Positions 9,458 to 18,588 are shown, counted from the first letter of the stretch. The stretch: 64,000 nt of DNA from UBA1422 sp963676385 (GCA_963676385.2 CAXXMM010000006.1:248001-312000), one strand, 5' to 3'. Notes: generated from the sequence alone by a model not told the origin. Numbers and translations are program-made.

Positions 9458-9466
9458 TGCTATAAT
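9458..9466 (+). promoter_or_regulatory. Extended -10 promoter for the AlaX-type gene
   Basis: TGCTATAAT is an exact extended -10 element 25 bp before ATG 9491. No good -35 is visible at the usual spacing. Confidence 0.45.
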
Positions 9467-9490
9467 TATTTGGACAGGAGGCGCGAACCG

Positions 9491-10774
9491 ATGACAACCA
9501 TAAAATTATATGAAAAAGATGTCACCCAAAGGGAATTGACAACCACAATCTTGCGCTTGGATTCCTATAAGGATTATCCGGCTTTGGTACTTGCAGAAAC
9601 AATTTTTTTCCCTGAAGGGGGTGGACAGCCATGGGACCTGGGAACCATTGATTCCATTCCCATCATTGGCGTTGTTGAAGATAACGGGGTCATCTATCAC
9701 TTATTTGATTCTCATGAGGCAAACATTTCATCCTTTTCTCCCGAAAATCCGGTTCACTGCGTCTTGGACTGGGCACGACGGTTTGATCACATGCAACGCC
9801 ACTGTGGAGAACATATATTGTCCGGTGTCTTTTTTCGAGATTGCGGCGGTGTTAACAGAGGCTTTCATATGGGAAACGAGTACATGACCATCGATATCAG
9901 TTTGGAGCATCGGCCGGAGATTGAAGCCATCACTTGGGATATGGCAATGGATGCAGAAATGGAAGGGAATCGTGTCATTTGGCAGAATGTGCCGGTGACC
10001 ACCAAAAAGTTTCTCCACAGGGAGGATGCATCCGGCATTCCCCTGCGCAAGGAGTTGGCCATCGATGAGGACATCACCATTGTTTGTGTTGGCGAACCCA
10101 ACAACCCCAGCGATTGCGTAGCCTGTTGCGGCACCCACCCCACCACTTCCGGTCAGGTGGGCTTATTAAAGATATACAAAGTAGAACATTACAAGGGAAT
10201 GTTTCGGATTTACTTTGAGGCAGGAGAACGAGCTTTGGCAGATTACCGCCTGAAACACCAATTGATTACTACTTTGGGCAAAAAATATTCTGCAGGCCAA
10301 GACGACTTGGCAGAAAAACTTAACGCTCGGGAATCAAAAAACAATCTAATCCGTGAAGGCTTTTACAAACTTCGCCAATCGGTGATTGAAAGTCGACAGG
10401 CAGAAATCATGGAGGAAGCAAGCCGGTTAATGGGGAAATCCGTCGAGGCATTGTCCCATGACGCTCTCCAATCCACCATGCCGAAAGTACCCATGATTGT
10501 CCGGGTTTATGACGATCTGCCGGGGGATGACCTGCTGACCATTGGCCGGGGAATCACAGGAAAGTTCAAAGGACTTTTGATTCTTCACTATCCAACAGAG
10601 CACACCTTGTTTTTGTTTTCTGACGGCAAGCCGGATTGCGGGAAACTGGTAAGGGATCATTTGGACATATACAATGGAAAGGGCGGCGGAAATCCAACTG
10701 CCTCTCGTATCATATTTAGCAAGGCAGAGTATCCGGATTTCTTCATTGATCTGCTGGAAAAACATTTGCGTTAA
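9491..10774 (+). CDS. AlaX-type alanyl-tRNA editing protein with DHHA1 domain
   Basis: This 427-residue protein matches the editing half of alanyl-tRNA synthetase without the aminoacylation domain, as in long AlaX proteins. FFPEGGGQPWDLG near residue 37 is the characteristic second-barrel motif. Zinc ligands are visible as HCGEH (about 100-104) and the later CVACCGTHP. The C-terminal third resembles a DHHA1 domain with GKGGGNP near residue 400. The expected role is hydrolysis of Ser- or Gly-tRNA(Ala) mischarged by AlaRS. AGGAGG stands nine bases before ATG 9491; the frame is open back to 9449, but that stretch overlaps the -10 element. The DUF2889-like gene follows 50 bp downstream. Confidence 0.85.
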   Translation: MTTIKLYEKDVTQRELTTTILRLDSYKDYPALVLAETIFFPEGGGQPWDLGTIDSIPIIGVVEDNGVIYHLFDSHEANISSFSPENPVHCVLDWARRFDHMQRHCGEHILSGVFFRDCGGVNRGFHMGNEYMTIDISLEHRPEIEAITWDMAMDAEMEGNRVIWQNVPVTTKKFLHREDASGIPLRKELAIDEDITIVCVGEPNNPSDCVACCGTHPTTSGQVGLLKIYKVEHYKGMFRIYFEAGERALADYRLKHQLITTLGKKYSAGQDDLAEKLNARESKNNLIREGFYKLRQSVIESRQAEIMEEASRLMGKSVEALSHDALQSTMPKVPMIVRVYDDLPGDDLLTIGRGITGKFKGLLILHYPTEHTLFLFSDGKPDCGKLVRDHLDIYNGKGGGNPTASRIIFSKAEYPDFFIDLLEKHLR

Positions 10775-10824
10775 CGGGGGGCGACCCCGAGAATTATGCA
10801 CAAAAGGAGTAAAGGAGTTCTTGA

Positions 10825-11670
10825 ATGTCAATCATTGGTCATCGTAATATTTTCTCCACTGTGGAGAGGCAAGGCAATTTGGTTACTGCTACCGCGGTGG
10901 TATTGAGTAAAGAATTGGAAGCCCAGGCTCAACTTATCGTCGGAGTTAACGATTACATCATCGTGGATGCAACTTGGGAAATCAGCAAAGCAACCGGCAA
11001 CATTCCCTTGGGAAGGGGAACGGCAACGGAAGCCATTGGGGCTATGGCCAACACAGGCATTGGCCGGGCTTTGGTGGAGTTGGGTCAATCCCGTGGTGGA
11101 GGGAAGATAAAAGTGCTTTTGTTTGAATGTGTCAAAAGTCTCATGCAGGCGGAAACCTATCTATACACGGAGAGAGGGTATCCTGACCAGCTCTCCTATC
11201 AAGCCTATTGGATGGACAAAGAACGGAATGGCTGCCGATATTACACCCTCCCAAACCAAAGCAATCCCGGTTGGTTTAACCACGTAGGCCCCTACAAACG
11301 GGGACGCAATTTATTTAATCGCAGCAAAAGTTACATACTTTCCTCCCAGAACGGGGATTGTACCATACAGGGAACCTTTGTGGACAGTTACCATGAAATG
11401 CGTGGTGAAATTTGTTTTCATAAGGGCACCGGTACCATTCAGCAGTGTGAATTGTGGGTTTTCAGGGCCCCTGGGGAAAGTTGCCGGGAAGCCGCCAATC
11501 ATGGGCAACAATTTGTAGGAATGAATCTCTATAACTTGACCCGAAAACAAATTGTGGAAGTTGCCGGAGGAATGCTGGGATGTTATCACCTGACGGATCT
11601 TTTGACAGATATGCTTCCCTTGGCTCAAGAATGTGGGCAAACCCTCCAGACGTCGGGGAAAAAAGAATAA
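10825..11670 (+). CDS. DUF2889-like protein of unknown function
   Basis: This 281-residue protein probably belongs to DUF2889. Its late segment HEMRGEICFHKGTGTI, followed by the C-terminal GGMLGCYHLTDLLTDML, matches the HDM and GCTHL-type motifs I associate with that family; the match is from memory and needs a profile search. No signal peptide or membrane segments are apparent. The first 100 residues contain a Gly/Ala-rich stretch (AIGAMANTGIGRALVELG) and may form a separate domain. AAAGGAG precedes the ATG. It sits between the AlaX gene (50 bp) and a serine hydrolase (46 bp), all on the plus strand, so the three genes look like an operon, but no joint function is evident. Confidence 0.65.
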   Translation: MSIIGHRNIFSTVERQGNLVTATAVVLSKELEAQAQLIVGVNDYIIVDATWEISKATGNIPLGRGTATEAIGAMANTGIGRALVELGQSRGGGKIKVLLFECVKSLMQAETYLYTERGYPDQLSYQAYWMDKERNGCRYYTLPNQSNPGWFNHVGPYKRGRNLFNRSKSYILSSQNGDCTIQGTFVDSYHEMRGEICFHKGTGTIQQCELWVFRAPGESCREAANHGQQFVGMNLYNLTRKQIVEVAGGMLGCYHLTDLLTDMLPLAQECGQTLQTSGKKE

Positions 11671-11716
11671 TATTCAAGTTTGAAATGCAAGAAGTCAAAG
11701 GCAAAAAGGTTCTACC

Positions 11717-12748
11717 ATGGTAAAAATAAATCAACAAAAATTAGACGAACAATTATACAACGCGTATTACTATTACGATTTGCCGGGGCTTGCCGCAGGC
11801 ATTGGGTCCGGCAATCTGGGGATGGAATACGCCAAGACTTATGGTGTAAAAAACGTCAATACCAAGGAGTCCCTCCAGAAGAATGACATTTTCCATATGG
11901 CATCCTTGGCCAAACTTTTTACCGGAACCGGCATTCTCCAATTCTGGGAAAAGGAGAAGTTGGATCTGGATGTTCCAATCACCCACTATCTAGGCTGGTT
12001 TCAAATGCGAGATTCTATTGCACAATCCATTACCATAAGGCAGTTGTTAACCCACACATCTGCCATGCCGGACGTTTCTGATTACCATTGGGATCATCCC
12101 CAAACCGAAAGGAATGCGTTAAAAAACTATTTTATGTCCCAGGAACTTCGTCAAGCTTCTTTGCTTTGGTCCCCACAGGATCAAAAGTTTTCTTACAGCA
12201 ACATTGGATATGATCTTTTGGGCCTTATCCTTTCCCAGGTGTCCGGGGATTCTTTTGAAAATATTATGGACAAAAACATCTTTCAACCCTTGAAAATGAC
12301 AGACACAACTTTTTTCACCCCAATCAGGGACTTGTCAAAAATTTGTGCCCCCCATAAAAAAAACGGGGCGAAGCAAACAGAACCTTTGAAACACTATCCG
12401 TACAATCGGATTCACGCCCCCAGTTCCACCCTGACTTCAAATATTGATGATATTGGCAAGTGGGGGGTTGCCCACTTAAAGCAACAATTGTTTCAACCGA
12501 AAACCTACCAAATGGCATGGGAAGAGTTTGCCACTGTACCTAACAACGGCGAAAAAATCTGCCTCAGCTGGTTTAAGCGAGAACAAAACGGATATACCTT
12601 GTATGGCCACGAAGGAGCCGACGAAGGATTTCGGTCCAGTTTTTGGCTTTGTCCGGAACTGGATGTATTCATTGTACTTTGCGCCAATATTTCCAATGCG
12701 CCCCTCAAAAAACTCAGCAAAGAGATTTTTGCAGGCATTGTTCAATAA
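11717..12748 (+). CDS. Serine hydrolase of the class C beta-lactamase / penicillin-binding protein family
   Basis: The 343-residue protein has the three catalytic motifs of the family: SLAK (SxxK, nucleophile) near residue 58, YSNIGYD (YxN) near 159, and GHEGADEG (HxG) near 299. It lacks a signal peptide, so it is probably cytoplasmic and more likely an esterase or D-aminopeptidase-like enzyme than a secreted beta-lactamase. It starts with ATG 11717 after an AAAAGG element. It is the last of three plus-strand genes after the AlaX-type gene and is followed by a 16-bp-arm inverted repeat at 12805. Substrate is not predictable from sequence alone. Confidence 0.85.
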   Translation: MVKINQQKLDEQLYNAYYYYDLPGLAAGIGSGNLGMEYAKTYGVKNVNTKESLQKNDIFHMASLAKLFTGTGILQFWEKEKLDLDVPITHYLGWFQMRDSIAQSITIRQLLTHTSAMPDVSDYHWDHPQTERNALKNYFMSQELRQASLLWSPQDQKFSYSNIGYDLLGLILSQVSGDSFENIMDKNIFQPLKMTDTTFFTPIRDLSKICAPHKKNGAKQTEPLKHYPYNRIHAPSSTLTSNIDDIGKWGVAHLKQQLFQPKTYQMAWEEFATVPNNGEKICLSWFKREQNGYTLYGHEGADEGFRSSFWLCPELDVFIVLCANISNAPLKKLSKEIFAGIVQ

Positions 12749-12804
12749 GCATCTATCTTTACTTCCATTATTCAATTTTAGGTATACCACATTACGCCCT
12801 ACAC

Positions 12805-12842
12805 CAAAATCGGTTCAAACAAAAAAGTTTGAACCGATTTTG
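12805..12842. promoter_or_regulatory. Inverted repeat: candidate activator-binding site (also terminator-like)
   Basis: Perfect 16-bp arms CAAAATCGGTTCAAAC and GTTTGAACCGATTTTG flank six A residues. Each arm holds TGAACCGATTT, an 11-mer also found upstream of kamA (18543-18553) and at the start of the sigma-54 activator gene (20728-20738). It ends 69 bp before the -24 element of the CoA-transferase operon, a normal place for an enhancer-binding site. It also follows the serine hydrolase by 56 bp, so termination is an alternative or additional role. Confidence 0.55.
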
Positions 12843-12910
12843 ACTATGTTTTAGTGCGGTGGGTTCACATGCTTCCTTGAAATTTCAGCGATTTCCTTTT
12901 GGCAAGCATG

Positions 12911-12926
12911 TGGCATGGAAATTGCA
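12911..12926 (+). promoter_or_regulatory. Sigma-54 (-24/-12) promoter of the CoA-transferase operon
   Basis: TGGCATGGAAATTGCA matches the RpoN consensus TGGCAY-N6-TTGCW with exact spacing, about 100 bp before atoD. The kamA promoter shares TGGCATGG-N3-TTGC with it. Confidence 0.8.
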
Positions 12927-13024
12927 ATTATTAAGAGTATGATTACTCTCTTGGGATTTCGCATTTTTAATCGTGGTAGCACAAGAGAAATAATAATTAA
13001 TTTTTATGAAAGGTTGGTGAGAAA

Positions 13025-13717
13025 ATGGAAGTAGAAAACAAGTTTGGCAAAATCAAAACCGTCGAAGAAGCAATGGAATACATTAAAGACGGAATGACCA
13101 TTATGATCGCAGGATTTGGTGGCATTGGTTCTTCGTATCGCCTGGTCAATGAAATCATCAAAAAGAATGTCAAGGATTTAACCTTAATTTCAATTGATGC
13201 AGGTGATCCTGATGTAGGTCCGGATCACATCATTCAAAACGAACAGGTCAAAAAACTCATTACCAGTCACATTGGTGCAACCCCAACCACCGGCAAGCTG
13301 ATGAACGAAGGGAAACTGGAGGTTGAATTTTCACCTCAAGGAACACTTTCTGAGAGAATCAGAGCAGGCGGCGTAGGTCTTGGCGGCATCCTAACAGATG
13401 TTGGTCTAGGAACCTTAGTGGAAGACGGGAAACAAAAAGTCGAAGTCAACGGCAAAACATTCCTTCTGGAAACCGCTTTGCGCGCTGACATTGCCATTGT
13501 CTTGGCCGAAAAGGCCGACACCTTCGGCAATTTGGTTTACAGCAAAACCGCAAGAGGCCTAAATCCTCTTATGGCAATGGCTGCGGACTTGACTATTGTT
13601 GATGCAAAAGAAATCGTTCCCCTAGGAGCCATCGATCCTGAAGACGTGGTTACACCGGGTGCTTTCGTTGAAGTTATTGTACATGGAGGAGGTGACTGGA
13701 AATGGGGATGGCAGTAA
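13025..13717 (+). CDS. atoD: Acetate/butyrate-acetoacetate CoA-transferase, alpha subunit
   Basis: This 230-residue protein is the alpha subunit of a family I CoA-transferase. The N-terminal GMTIMIAGFGGIGSSYRL is the usual nucleotide-like CoA-binding loop, and ERIRAGGVGLGG with the later SKTARGLNP are characteristic of AtoD/CtfA/ScoA. In lysine fermentation this enzyme moves CoA from butyryl-CoA to acetoacetate, feeding the thiolase two genes on. It is the first gene of a four-gene operon with a sigma-54 promoter about 100 bp upstream, and its end overlaps atoA by 16 bp, as is common for co-translated subunits. Exact acyl specificity within the family cannot be read from sequence. Confidence 0.92.
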   Translation: MEVENKFGKIKTVEEAMEYIKDGMTIMIAGFGGIGSSYRLVNEIIKKNVKDLTLISIDAGDPDVGPDHIIQNEQVKKLITSHIGATPTTGKLMNEGKLEVEFSPQGTLSERIRAGGVGLGGILTDVGLGTLVEDGKQKVEVNGKTFLLETALRADIAIVLAEKADTFGNLVYSKTARGLNPLMAMAADLTIVDAKEIVPLGAIDPEDVVTPGAFVEVIVHGGGDWKWGWQ

Positions 13718-14364
13718 GAGAACAAATGGCTAGAAGAGCCGCAGAAGAAATCAAAAACGGTGATATTGTCAATCTGGGCTTCGGTATCCCACAGGCCGCC
13801 GCTGCATATATTTCAGATGACAAAACCGTATTTTTCCACGCCGAAAACGGCGTTCTGGGAGCCGGCCCCGCAGCCGAAAAAGGCAAAGAAGATGCCGATT
13901 TGGTAGATGCAGGTTGCGTTCCTATTACAGTAGTTCCGGGTGCCAGCTATTTTGATAGCGCAAACTCCTTTGCTTTGGTAAGAAGCGGGAAATTGGATAT
14001 TACCATTTTAGGCGCTTTGGAAGTTGCAGAAAACGGCGACTTGGCTAACTGGATTGTCCCCGGCGCAATCGTACCCGGTATGGGCGGTGCAATGGATTTG
14101 GCCAGACATGCCAAGCGAGTCATCGCCGTAACGACCCACACAGACAAAAAAGGGAACCCCAAAATTAAGGAACGTTGTTCATTGCCCCTTACCGCTACCG
14201 GTTGCGTTTCTTTGATTATTACTGATATTGCTGTCATCAGCGTTGAAAAACGTGGTTTGGTTCTCAAAGAAATCTTTGAAGGCAATACCGTGGAAGACGT
14301 TGTCAGCAAAACCGGGGCAAAGCTCATTGTAGAAGAGCCGATTCGTGTGATTTCCTACGAATAA
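13702..14364 (+). CDS. atoA: Acetate/butyrate-acetoacetate CoA-transferase, beta subunit
   Basis: This 220-residue catalytic subunit has the active-site glutamate in the ENG motif of FHAENGVLGAG (about residues 47-57), which forms the glutamyl-CoA intermediate. GFGIPQAAAAYI near residue 25 and PGMGGAMDL near residue 130 are further family landmarks. I chose ATG 13702 because GGAGG in the end of atoD is correctly spaced; the next ATG, two codons later, is less well placed. It works as a heterotetramer with AtoD. A 44-bp gap with AAGGAGG leads into the thiolase. Confidence 0.92.
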   Translation: MGMAVREQMARRAAEEIKNGDIVNLGFGIPQAAAAYISDDKTVFFHAENGVLGAGPAAEKGKEDADLVDAGCVPITVVPGASYFDSANSFALVRSGKLDITILGALEVAENGDLANWIVPGAIVPGMGGAMDLARHAKRVIAVTTHTDKKGNPKIKERCSLPLTATGCVSLIITDIAVISVEKRGLVLKEIFEGNTVEDVVSKTGAKLIVEEPIRVISYE

Positions 14365-14408
14365 AGCGGAAGGCCGAATCAAACGAATATATATAAGGAG
14401 GAATTAGA

Positions 14409-15572
14409 ATGAGAGAAGCAGTAATCGTATCTGCAGTCAGAACACCGATTGGAAAATATGCCGGTTTCCTTAGCAAGCTAGAAGGCTATCAGCTAGGCGG
14501 AATTGTTGTTAAAGAGGCCGTAAAACGCGCAGGCATTGACCCGAACCTGATTGAAGAAGTATACATGGGCAACGCTGAAGGCGCCCCGGGAGATTTGGGC
14601 CGTGTTGTAGCATTGGAAGCCGATTTACCCATTACCATCCCCGGAATCCAATTTGACAGACAGTGCGCTTCCGGTTTGGAAACCATTTGTATGGCTGCCG
14701 CAATGATCGAAAGTGGTCATGGCGATGTCTATGTAGCCGGCGGAGCAGAAAGCCAAACCAACAACCCCTATTTCATGACCAAAACAGGCCGACCTTTCAG
14801 TTATGCACCTCCATCATTTAACTATGTAATGATGGCTCCACCTAAATCCGGTAATCCTGATATGGGTATCACCGCTGAAAACGTGCTGAAAGTACACCCA
14901 GTATCAAGAGAAGCCATGGACAAATTTGCTCTGGAAAGCCACCAAAAGGCTATTCGAGCCATTGAGGCAGGCGTATTCAAAGAGCAAATCGTTCCGGTTG
15001 CCACCAAGGTGGGCAGACAAGAAGTAACGTTGGACACTGACGAGTGCCCACGGGCTGATGCCAGTTTGGAACAAATGGCAAAGTTAAGACCTATCTTCGT
15101 TAAAGATGGTTCTGTTACAGCAGGAAACAGTTGCCCCATGAATGATGGCGCTGCTGCCGTTGTGATTATGAGCAAAGACAAGGCCGACGAACTTGGTATT
15201 CCTTACCTGCTAAAAGTAAAGGGATTCGCTTCCGTTGGTTTGGATCCAAGTGTTATGGGATTTGGTCCTATTGGCGCAGTTAAAAAATTGTTGAAGAAAA
15301 CCGGCGTTTCCTTAGACGAAGTAGAAATGATTGAATTAAACGAAGCCTTTGCTTCTCAGTCCATTGCCTGCATTGAAGAATTGGGATTAGACCCTGCAAG
15401 AGTCAACCCCAACGGCGGCGCAATCGCTCTGGGCCATGCATTGGGCGCTACTGGTGCGGTGCTGACCACCAAGGCAGCTTACGCAATGAAAAACAGTGAG
15501 CGAAAATATGCAATTGTTACTATGTGCGTTGGCGGCGGCGAAGGTTCAGCAGCACTTTTCGAAAGACCATAA
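14409..15572 (+). CDS. atoB: Acetyl-CoA C-acetyltransferase (thiolase)
   Basis: This 387-residue thiolase II-type enzyme has the nucleophilic cysteine in QCASGLETI (near residue 85), the conserved NEAFA, GGAIALGHALGATGA with the catalytic histidine, and the C-terminal CVGGGEG with the second active cysteine. It splits acetoacetyl-CoA to two acetyl-CoA, or condenses them. In the operon context it receives acetoacetyl-CoA made by AtoDA, the last oxidative steps of lysine fermentation. Residues 110-135 (YFMTKTGRPFSYAPP) are shorter than in the classic ThlA insertion, so a broader beta-ketoacyl-CoA substrate range is possible. RBS AAGGAGG is ideal. Confidence 0.92.
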   Translation: MREAVIVSAVRTPIGKYAGFLSKLEGYQLGGIVVKEAVKRAGIDPNLIEEVYMGNAEGAPGDLGRVVALEADLPITIPGIQFDRQCASGLETICMAAAMIESGHGDVYVAGGAESQTNNPYFMTKTGRPFSYAPPSFNYVMMAPPKSGNPDMGITAENVLKVHPVSREAMDKFALESHQKAIRAIEAGVFKEQIVPVATKVGRQEVTLDTDECPRADASLEQMAKLRPIFVKDGSVTAGNSCPMNDGAAAVVIMSKDKADELGIPYLLKVKGFASVGLDPSVMGFGPIGAVKKLLKKTGVSLDEVEMIELNEAFASQSIACIEELGLDPARVNPNGGAIALGHALGATGAVLTTKAAYAMKNSERKYAIVTMCVGGGEGSAALFERP

Positions 15573-15594
15573 CCATAAATAGAAAGGCAAAATC

Positions 15595-16932
15595 ATGAGT
15601 GAAAAAAATGTACTAAGCTTGGACTTCCACAAGAAGTATCCAAAAGTCGCCTATGGCAAAGGCATCTATATGTATACTGAAGACGGCGTTGAATTAATTG
15701 ACGGTGCCAGCGGTCCCGTACTTGCCAGCCTAGGTCACGGCATTCCCGAAATGGCAGAAGTTCTCAAAGAACAGGCCCTCAAAATCGCCTATGCGCACCG
15801 TGATGACTGTACTTCAGAAGTTTTGGAGCAACATTGCAGGATGGTTGCAGACCTTACCAACAATGACATGGGCAGAATCTTTGAGGTTTGCGGCGGATCC
15901 GAAGCCAACGAAATCGCTATGAAACTGGTTCGCAAATACCAGATTCTAAGAGGCAAACCCAGCAAATACAAGGTTATCGGCAGATGGCAGAGCTACCACG
16001 GCATGACCAACGGGGCACTTTCCGTCAGCGGATTTGCCAAGAGACGTGCCGGATACGAACCTTACCTTCACGAATTTGGCCACATTGCTCCGGCATACTG
16101 CTACAGATGCTGGTTTGGCAAAGAAGAAGGAAAATGCAACTTCGAATGTGCTCAAGCCCTTGAAAACGAAATCTTGAACCAGGGTCCGGATGCAGTAGCA
16201 GCCTTTATCATGGAGCCGGTTTCCGGCATGTCCCTATGTGCGGCCACTCCCCCTGCCGGATATTTCAAAGAAATCCGCAGAATCTGCGACAAATATGATG
16301 TCCTTCTTATGATGGACGAAGTCATGTCCGGCGTAGGTAGAACCGGTGTACCTTTCGCCTATCAGCGATATGGCATCAAACCGGATGTTATCACCATGGG
16401 CAAGGCCCTCAGTGGTGGATACTTCCCCTTGGCAGCCGTAGGCATCTCCGAAGCGATGTATCGCTCCATGGACGAAAATGGCGGCAACTTCCCCCCGGGA
16501 TTCTCTTGGTCCGCAAGCCCATTGGGTGCAGCCGTAGGCATTGCAGCACTGAACTACTTAAAGGATCACAAGCTAATTGAACAGTGTGCCGCCAGAGGCG
16601 AATATCTTAAGAAAAAATTGGAAGGCCTAAAGGCTGTTCATCCTACCATCGGCGACGTTCGAGGAAACGGTTTGATGATCGGTATTGAGTTGGTCAAAGA
16701 TAAGGCTACCAAAGAAAGCTTCCCGCCTTCCGTGGGATATTCTGGTCAGGTTGCAGATGAATGCCTCAGGCAAAACATGTTGATCGAATCCAGTGCAGGA
16801 TGCAACAAAGGACAGTCCGGGGACACATTGATGCTGGCTCCCGCCTTTGTAGTCACAGAAGCAGAGCTGGATAAAATCGTAGACAGGTTGGATAACGTTC
16901 TGACAATAGTGGAAAAAAACAATGGTTTTTAA
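15595..16932 (+). CDS. Class III PLP-dependent aminotransferase, substrate unknown
   Basis: This 445-residue fold-type I aminotransferase has the class III signature LLMMDEVMSGVGRTG (about 235-250) and the PLP lysine in TMGKALSGGYFPL. A cysteine pattern CYRCWFGKEEGKCNFEC near residue 165 is shared with some omega-amino acid transaminases. It is the last gene of the sigma-54-controlled operon, 22 bp after the thiolase. In a lysine-fermenting context candidates for its substrate are beta-lysine, another diamino acid or an omega-amino acid, but nothing in the sequence settles this. A strong terminator follows at 16991. Confidence 0.85.
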   Translation: MSEKNVLSLDFHKKYPKVAYGKGIYMYTEDGVELIDGASGPVLASLGHGIPEMAEVLKEQALKIAYAHRDDCTSEVLEQHCRMVADLTNNDMGRIFEVCGGSEANEIAMKLVRKYQILRGKPSKYKVIGRWQSYHGMTNGALSVSGFAKRRAGYEPYLHEFGHIAPAYCYRCWFGKEEGKCNFECAQALENEILNQGPDAVAAFIMEPVSGMSLCAATPPAGYFKEIRRICDKYDVLLMMDEVMSGVGRTGVPFAYQRYGIKPDVITMGKALSGGYFPLAAVGISEAMYRSMDENGGNFPPGFSWSASPLGAAVGIAALNYLKDHKLIEQCAARGEYLKKKLEGLKAVHPTIGDVRGNGLMIGIELVKDKATKESFPPSVGYSGQVADECLRQNMLIESSAGCNKGQSGDTLMLAPAFVVTEAELDKIVDRLDNVLTIVEKNNGF

Positions 16933-16990
16933 GCATTATAGCAGAACTTCCATATAGCCATTTCTCACCAACATAGCCGCAAGGCAAATA

Positions 16991-17026
16991 AAAAGCCCCC
17001 CGGAAAAATATTTCCGGGGGGCTTTT
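16991..17026. terminator. Strong bidirectional terminator
   Basis: A perfect 16-bp stem, AAAAGCCCCCCGGAAA with its complement, and a four-base loop lies between the convergent aminotransferase and kamA genes. Terminal A and T tracts serve both strands. Confidence 0.92.
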
Positions 17027-17073
17027 CACTTGGTAGTTATTTAGTAAGGGAGTTTTTTTGATTTAAGAAAATG

Positions 17074-18333
17074 TTATTTTTTGTTTCTTTCGTGCCTTTG
17101 AAGATGACTGGGTTCCATGGCCATACGTTCACCTTGAAGCAATCCTTCAACACCCTCATAGTGGTATTCTTTTTTGCCGGTGCAATAATCACAGGTGCAC
17201 GGAAGTTCATCCTGATGCTTGGGCTCAGAATAAGTGGTAATAACCCCTTCGTAGTTTCTCAGAATAACTTTATCCGGAGACTGGGAAATCACATACTGTG
17301 GCATAACCGGCGTTTTGCCGCCACCACCCGGTGCATCCACAACAAAGGTTGGTACCGCATATCCGGAAGTGTGTCCGCGAAGGCCTTCGATGATTTCGAT
17401 GCCCTTGGAAACCGGCGTTCTGAAATGTGCAATTCCCAAAGACAAGTCGCACTGATAAATATAGTAAGGTCGGACGCGGTTTTTGACCAATGCATGTACT
17501 AAGTCTCTCATAATATGGGGACAATCATTTACGCCACGAAGCAATACGGATTGGTTGCCAAGAGGAATGCCTGCATCAGCAATCTTACGACAAGCTTCAG
17601 CAGCTTCCGGCGTCATTTCTTTTGGATGGTTGAAATGGGTGTTGAGCCAAATGGGATGATATTTTTTCAGCATGTTTACCAAATCATCTGTTATTCTCAT
17701 TGGCATAACAACCGGTGTTCTTGAACCCAAACGAACGATTTCTACATGGGGAATCTTTCGAAGTTCGCTGATGATGAATTCCAAGGTGTCATCGGAAACG
17801 CAGAGGCAGTCTCCGCCGGAAAGCAATACGTCACGAACTTGGGGTGTCTTCTTGATGTATTCAATACATGCCAGAATATCTTCTCTGCTTCTTGCGCCGT
17901 CTTTTTCACCTGCCAGTCTTCTTCTGGTGCAATGTCTGCAGTACATGGAGCACTGGTCTGTAATCAGGAACAAAACACGATCCGGGTATCTATGAGTCAG
18001 TCCGGGAGCCGGAGAGTCTTCATCTTCATGGAGAGGATCTGCCATATCTTCATCATAACGGAAGGTTTCGTTCAGCACTGGAACAGCCTGCATTCTAACC
18101 GGGCATCTGGGGTCGTCAGGATCCATCAGGGATGCGTAATATGGGGTAATCCCAACGCGGAAACCGTGCATTACCTTCTCAATGTCTTCTTTTTCTTGCG
18201 AGGTTAAGTTGACAACCTGGCTGATTTCTTCAACTGTGGTCAATCGGTGGCTAACTTGCCAAACCCAATCATTCCACTGCTCATCGGTAACGTCTTTCCA
18301 TAATGGAATGTCTTTCCAATTTCTAATAGCCAT
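17074..18333 (-). CDS. kamA: Lysine 2,3-aminomutase
   Basis: This 419-residue radical SAM/PLP enzyme converts L-lysine to L-beta-lysine, the first step of lysine fermentation. The cluster motif CSMYCRHC is at about residues 128-135. The sequence closely follows clostridial KamA throughout (for example SRTPVV, LNTHFNHP and FVVDAPGGGGKTPVMP). Both aspartates linked to lysine rather than glutamate specificity (in YQCDLS and VVDAPGG) are present, so it is not glutamate aminomutase. I chose ATG 18333, with AAGGAG seven bases before it, rather than ATG 18348, which overlaps that RBS. It is preceded by a sigma-54 promoter and by the activator gene. kamD, kamE, kce and kal are not in the window. Confidence 0.95.
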   Translation of the reverse strand: MAIRNWKDIPLWKDVTDEQWNDWVWQVSHRLTTVEEISQVVNLTSQEKEDIEKVMHGFRVGITPYYASLMDPDDPRCPVRMQAVPVLNETFRYDEDMADPLHEDEDSPAPGLTHRYPDRVLFLITDQCSMYCRHCTRRRLAGEKDGARSREDILACIEYIKKTPQVRDVLLSGGDCLCVSDDTLEFIISELRKIPHVEIVRLGSRTPVVMPMRITDDLVNMLKKYHPIWLNTHFNHPKEMTPEAAEACRKIADAGIPLGNQSVLLRGVNDCPHIMRDLVHALVKNRVRPYYIYQCDLSLGIAHFRTPVSKGIEIIEGLRGHTSGYAVPTFVVDAPGGGGKTPVMPQYVISQSPDKVILRNYEGVITTYSEPKHQDELPCTCDYCTGKKEYHYEGVEGLLQGERMAMEPSHLQRHERNKK

Positions 18334-18456
18334 TTTATTCTCCTTCATTGTTTTGGTTTTTCAGGGATATTTTTTACCTTCCAAAGAGGTTGCAGGTTAT
18401 TGTAAATTTCATCTTTTCTTTTGAAGAAATCTGATGATTACTACATGTATTATAAT

Positions 18457-18472
18457 AGCAAGTACCATGCCA
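18457..18472 (-). promoter_or_regulatory. Sigma-54 (-24/-12) promoter of kamA
   Basis: On the minus strand TGGCATGGTACTTGCT fits the RpoN consensus with exact spacing and shares TGGCATGG-N3-TTGC with the promoter at 12911. It lies about 120 bp before ATG 18333. Confidence 0.82.
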
Positions 18473-18546
18473 AACGAACTTCCCCTCATCCATTCTTTGA
18501 ACCGTTGGAATAAGGGATTTCTGAAACCTCCAAAAAACCAAATGAA

Positions 18547-18588
18547 CCGATTTCTGTTCATGCGGCATTCCACACGAACAGAAATCGG
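18547..18588. promoter_or_regulatory. Inverted repeat upstream of kamA: candidate activator site and/or terminator
   Basis: Arms CCGATTTCTGTTC (18547-18559) and GAACAGAAATCGG (18576-18588) are perfect complements separated by 16 bases. TGAACCGATTT overlaps the left arm at 18543-18553. It stands 75 bp upstream of the kamA -24 element, matching the 69 bp seen at the other sigma-54 promoter. It also follows the activator gene by 40 bp and has T-rich DNA beyond it, so it may end that transcript. The arms converge here but diverge at 12805. Confidence 0.55.
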
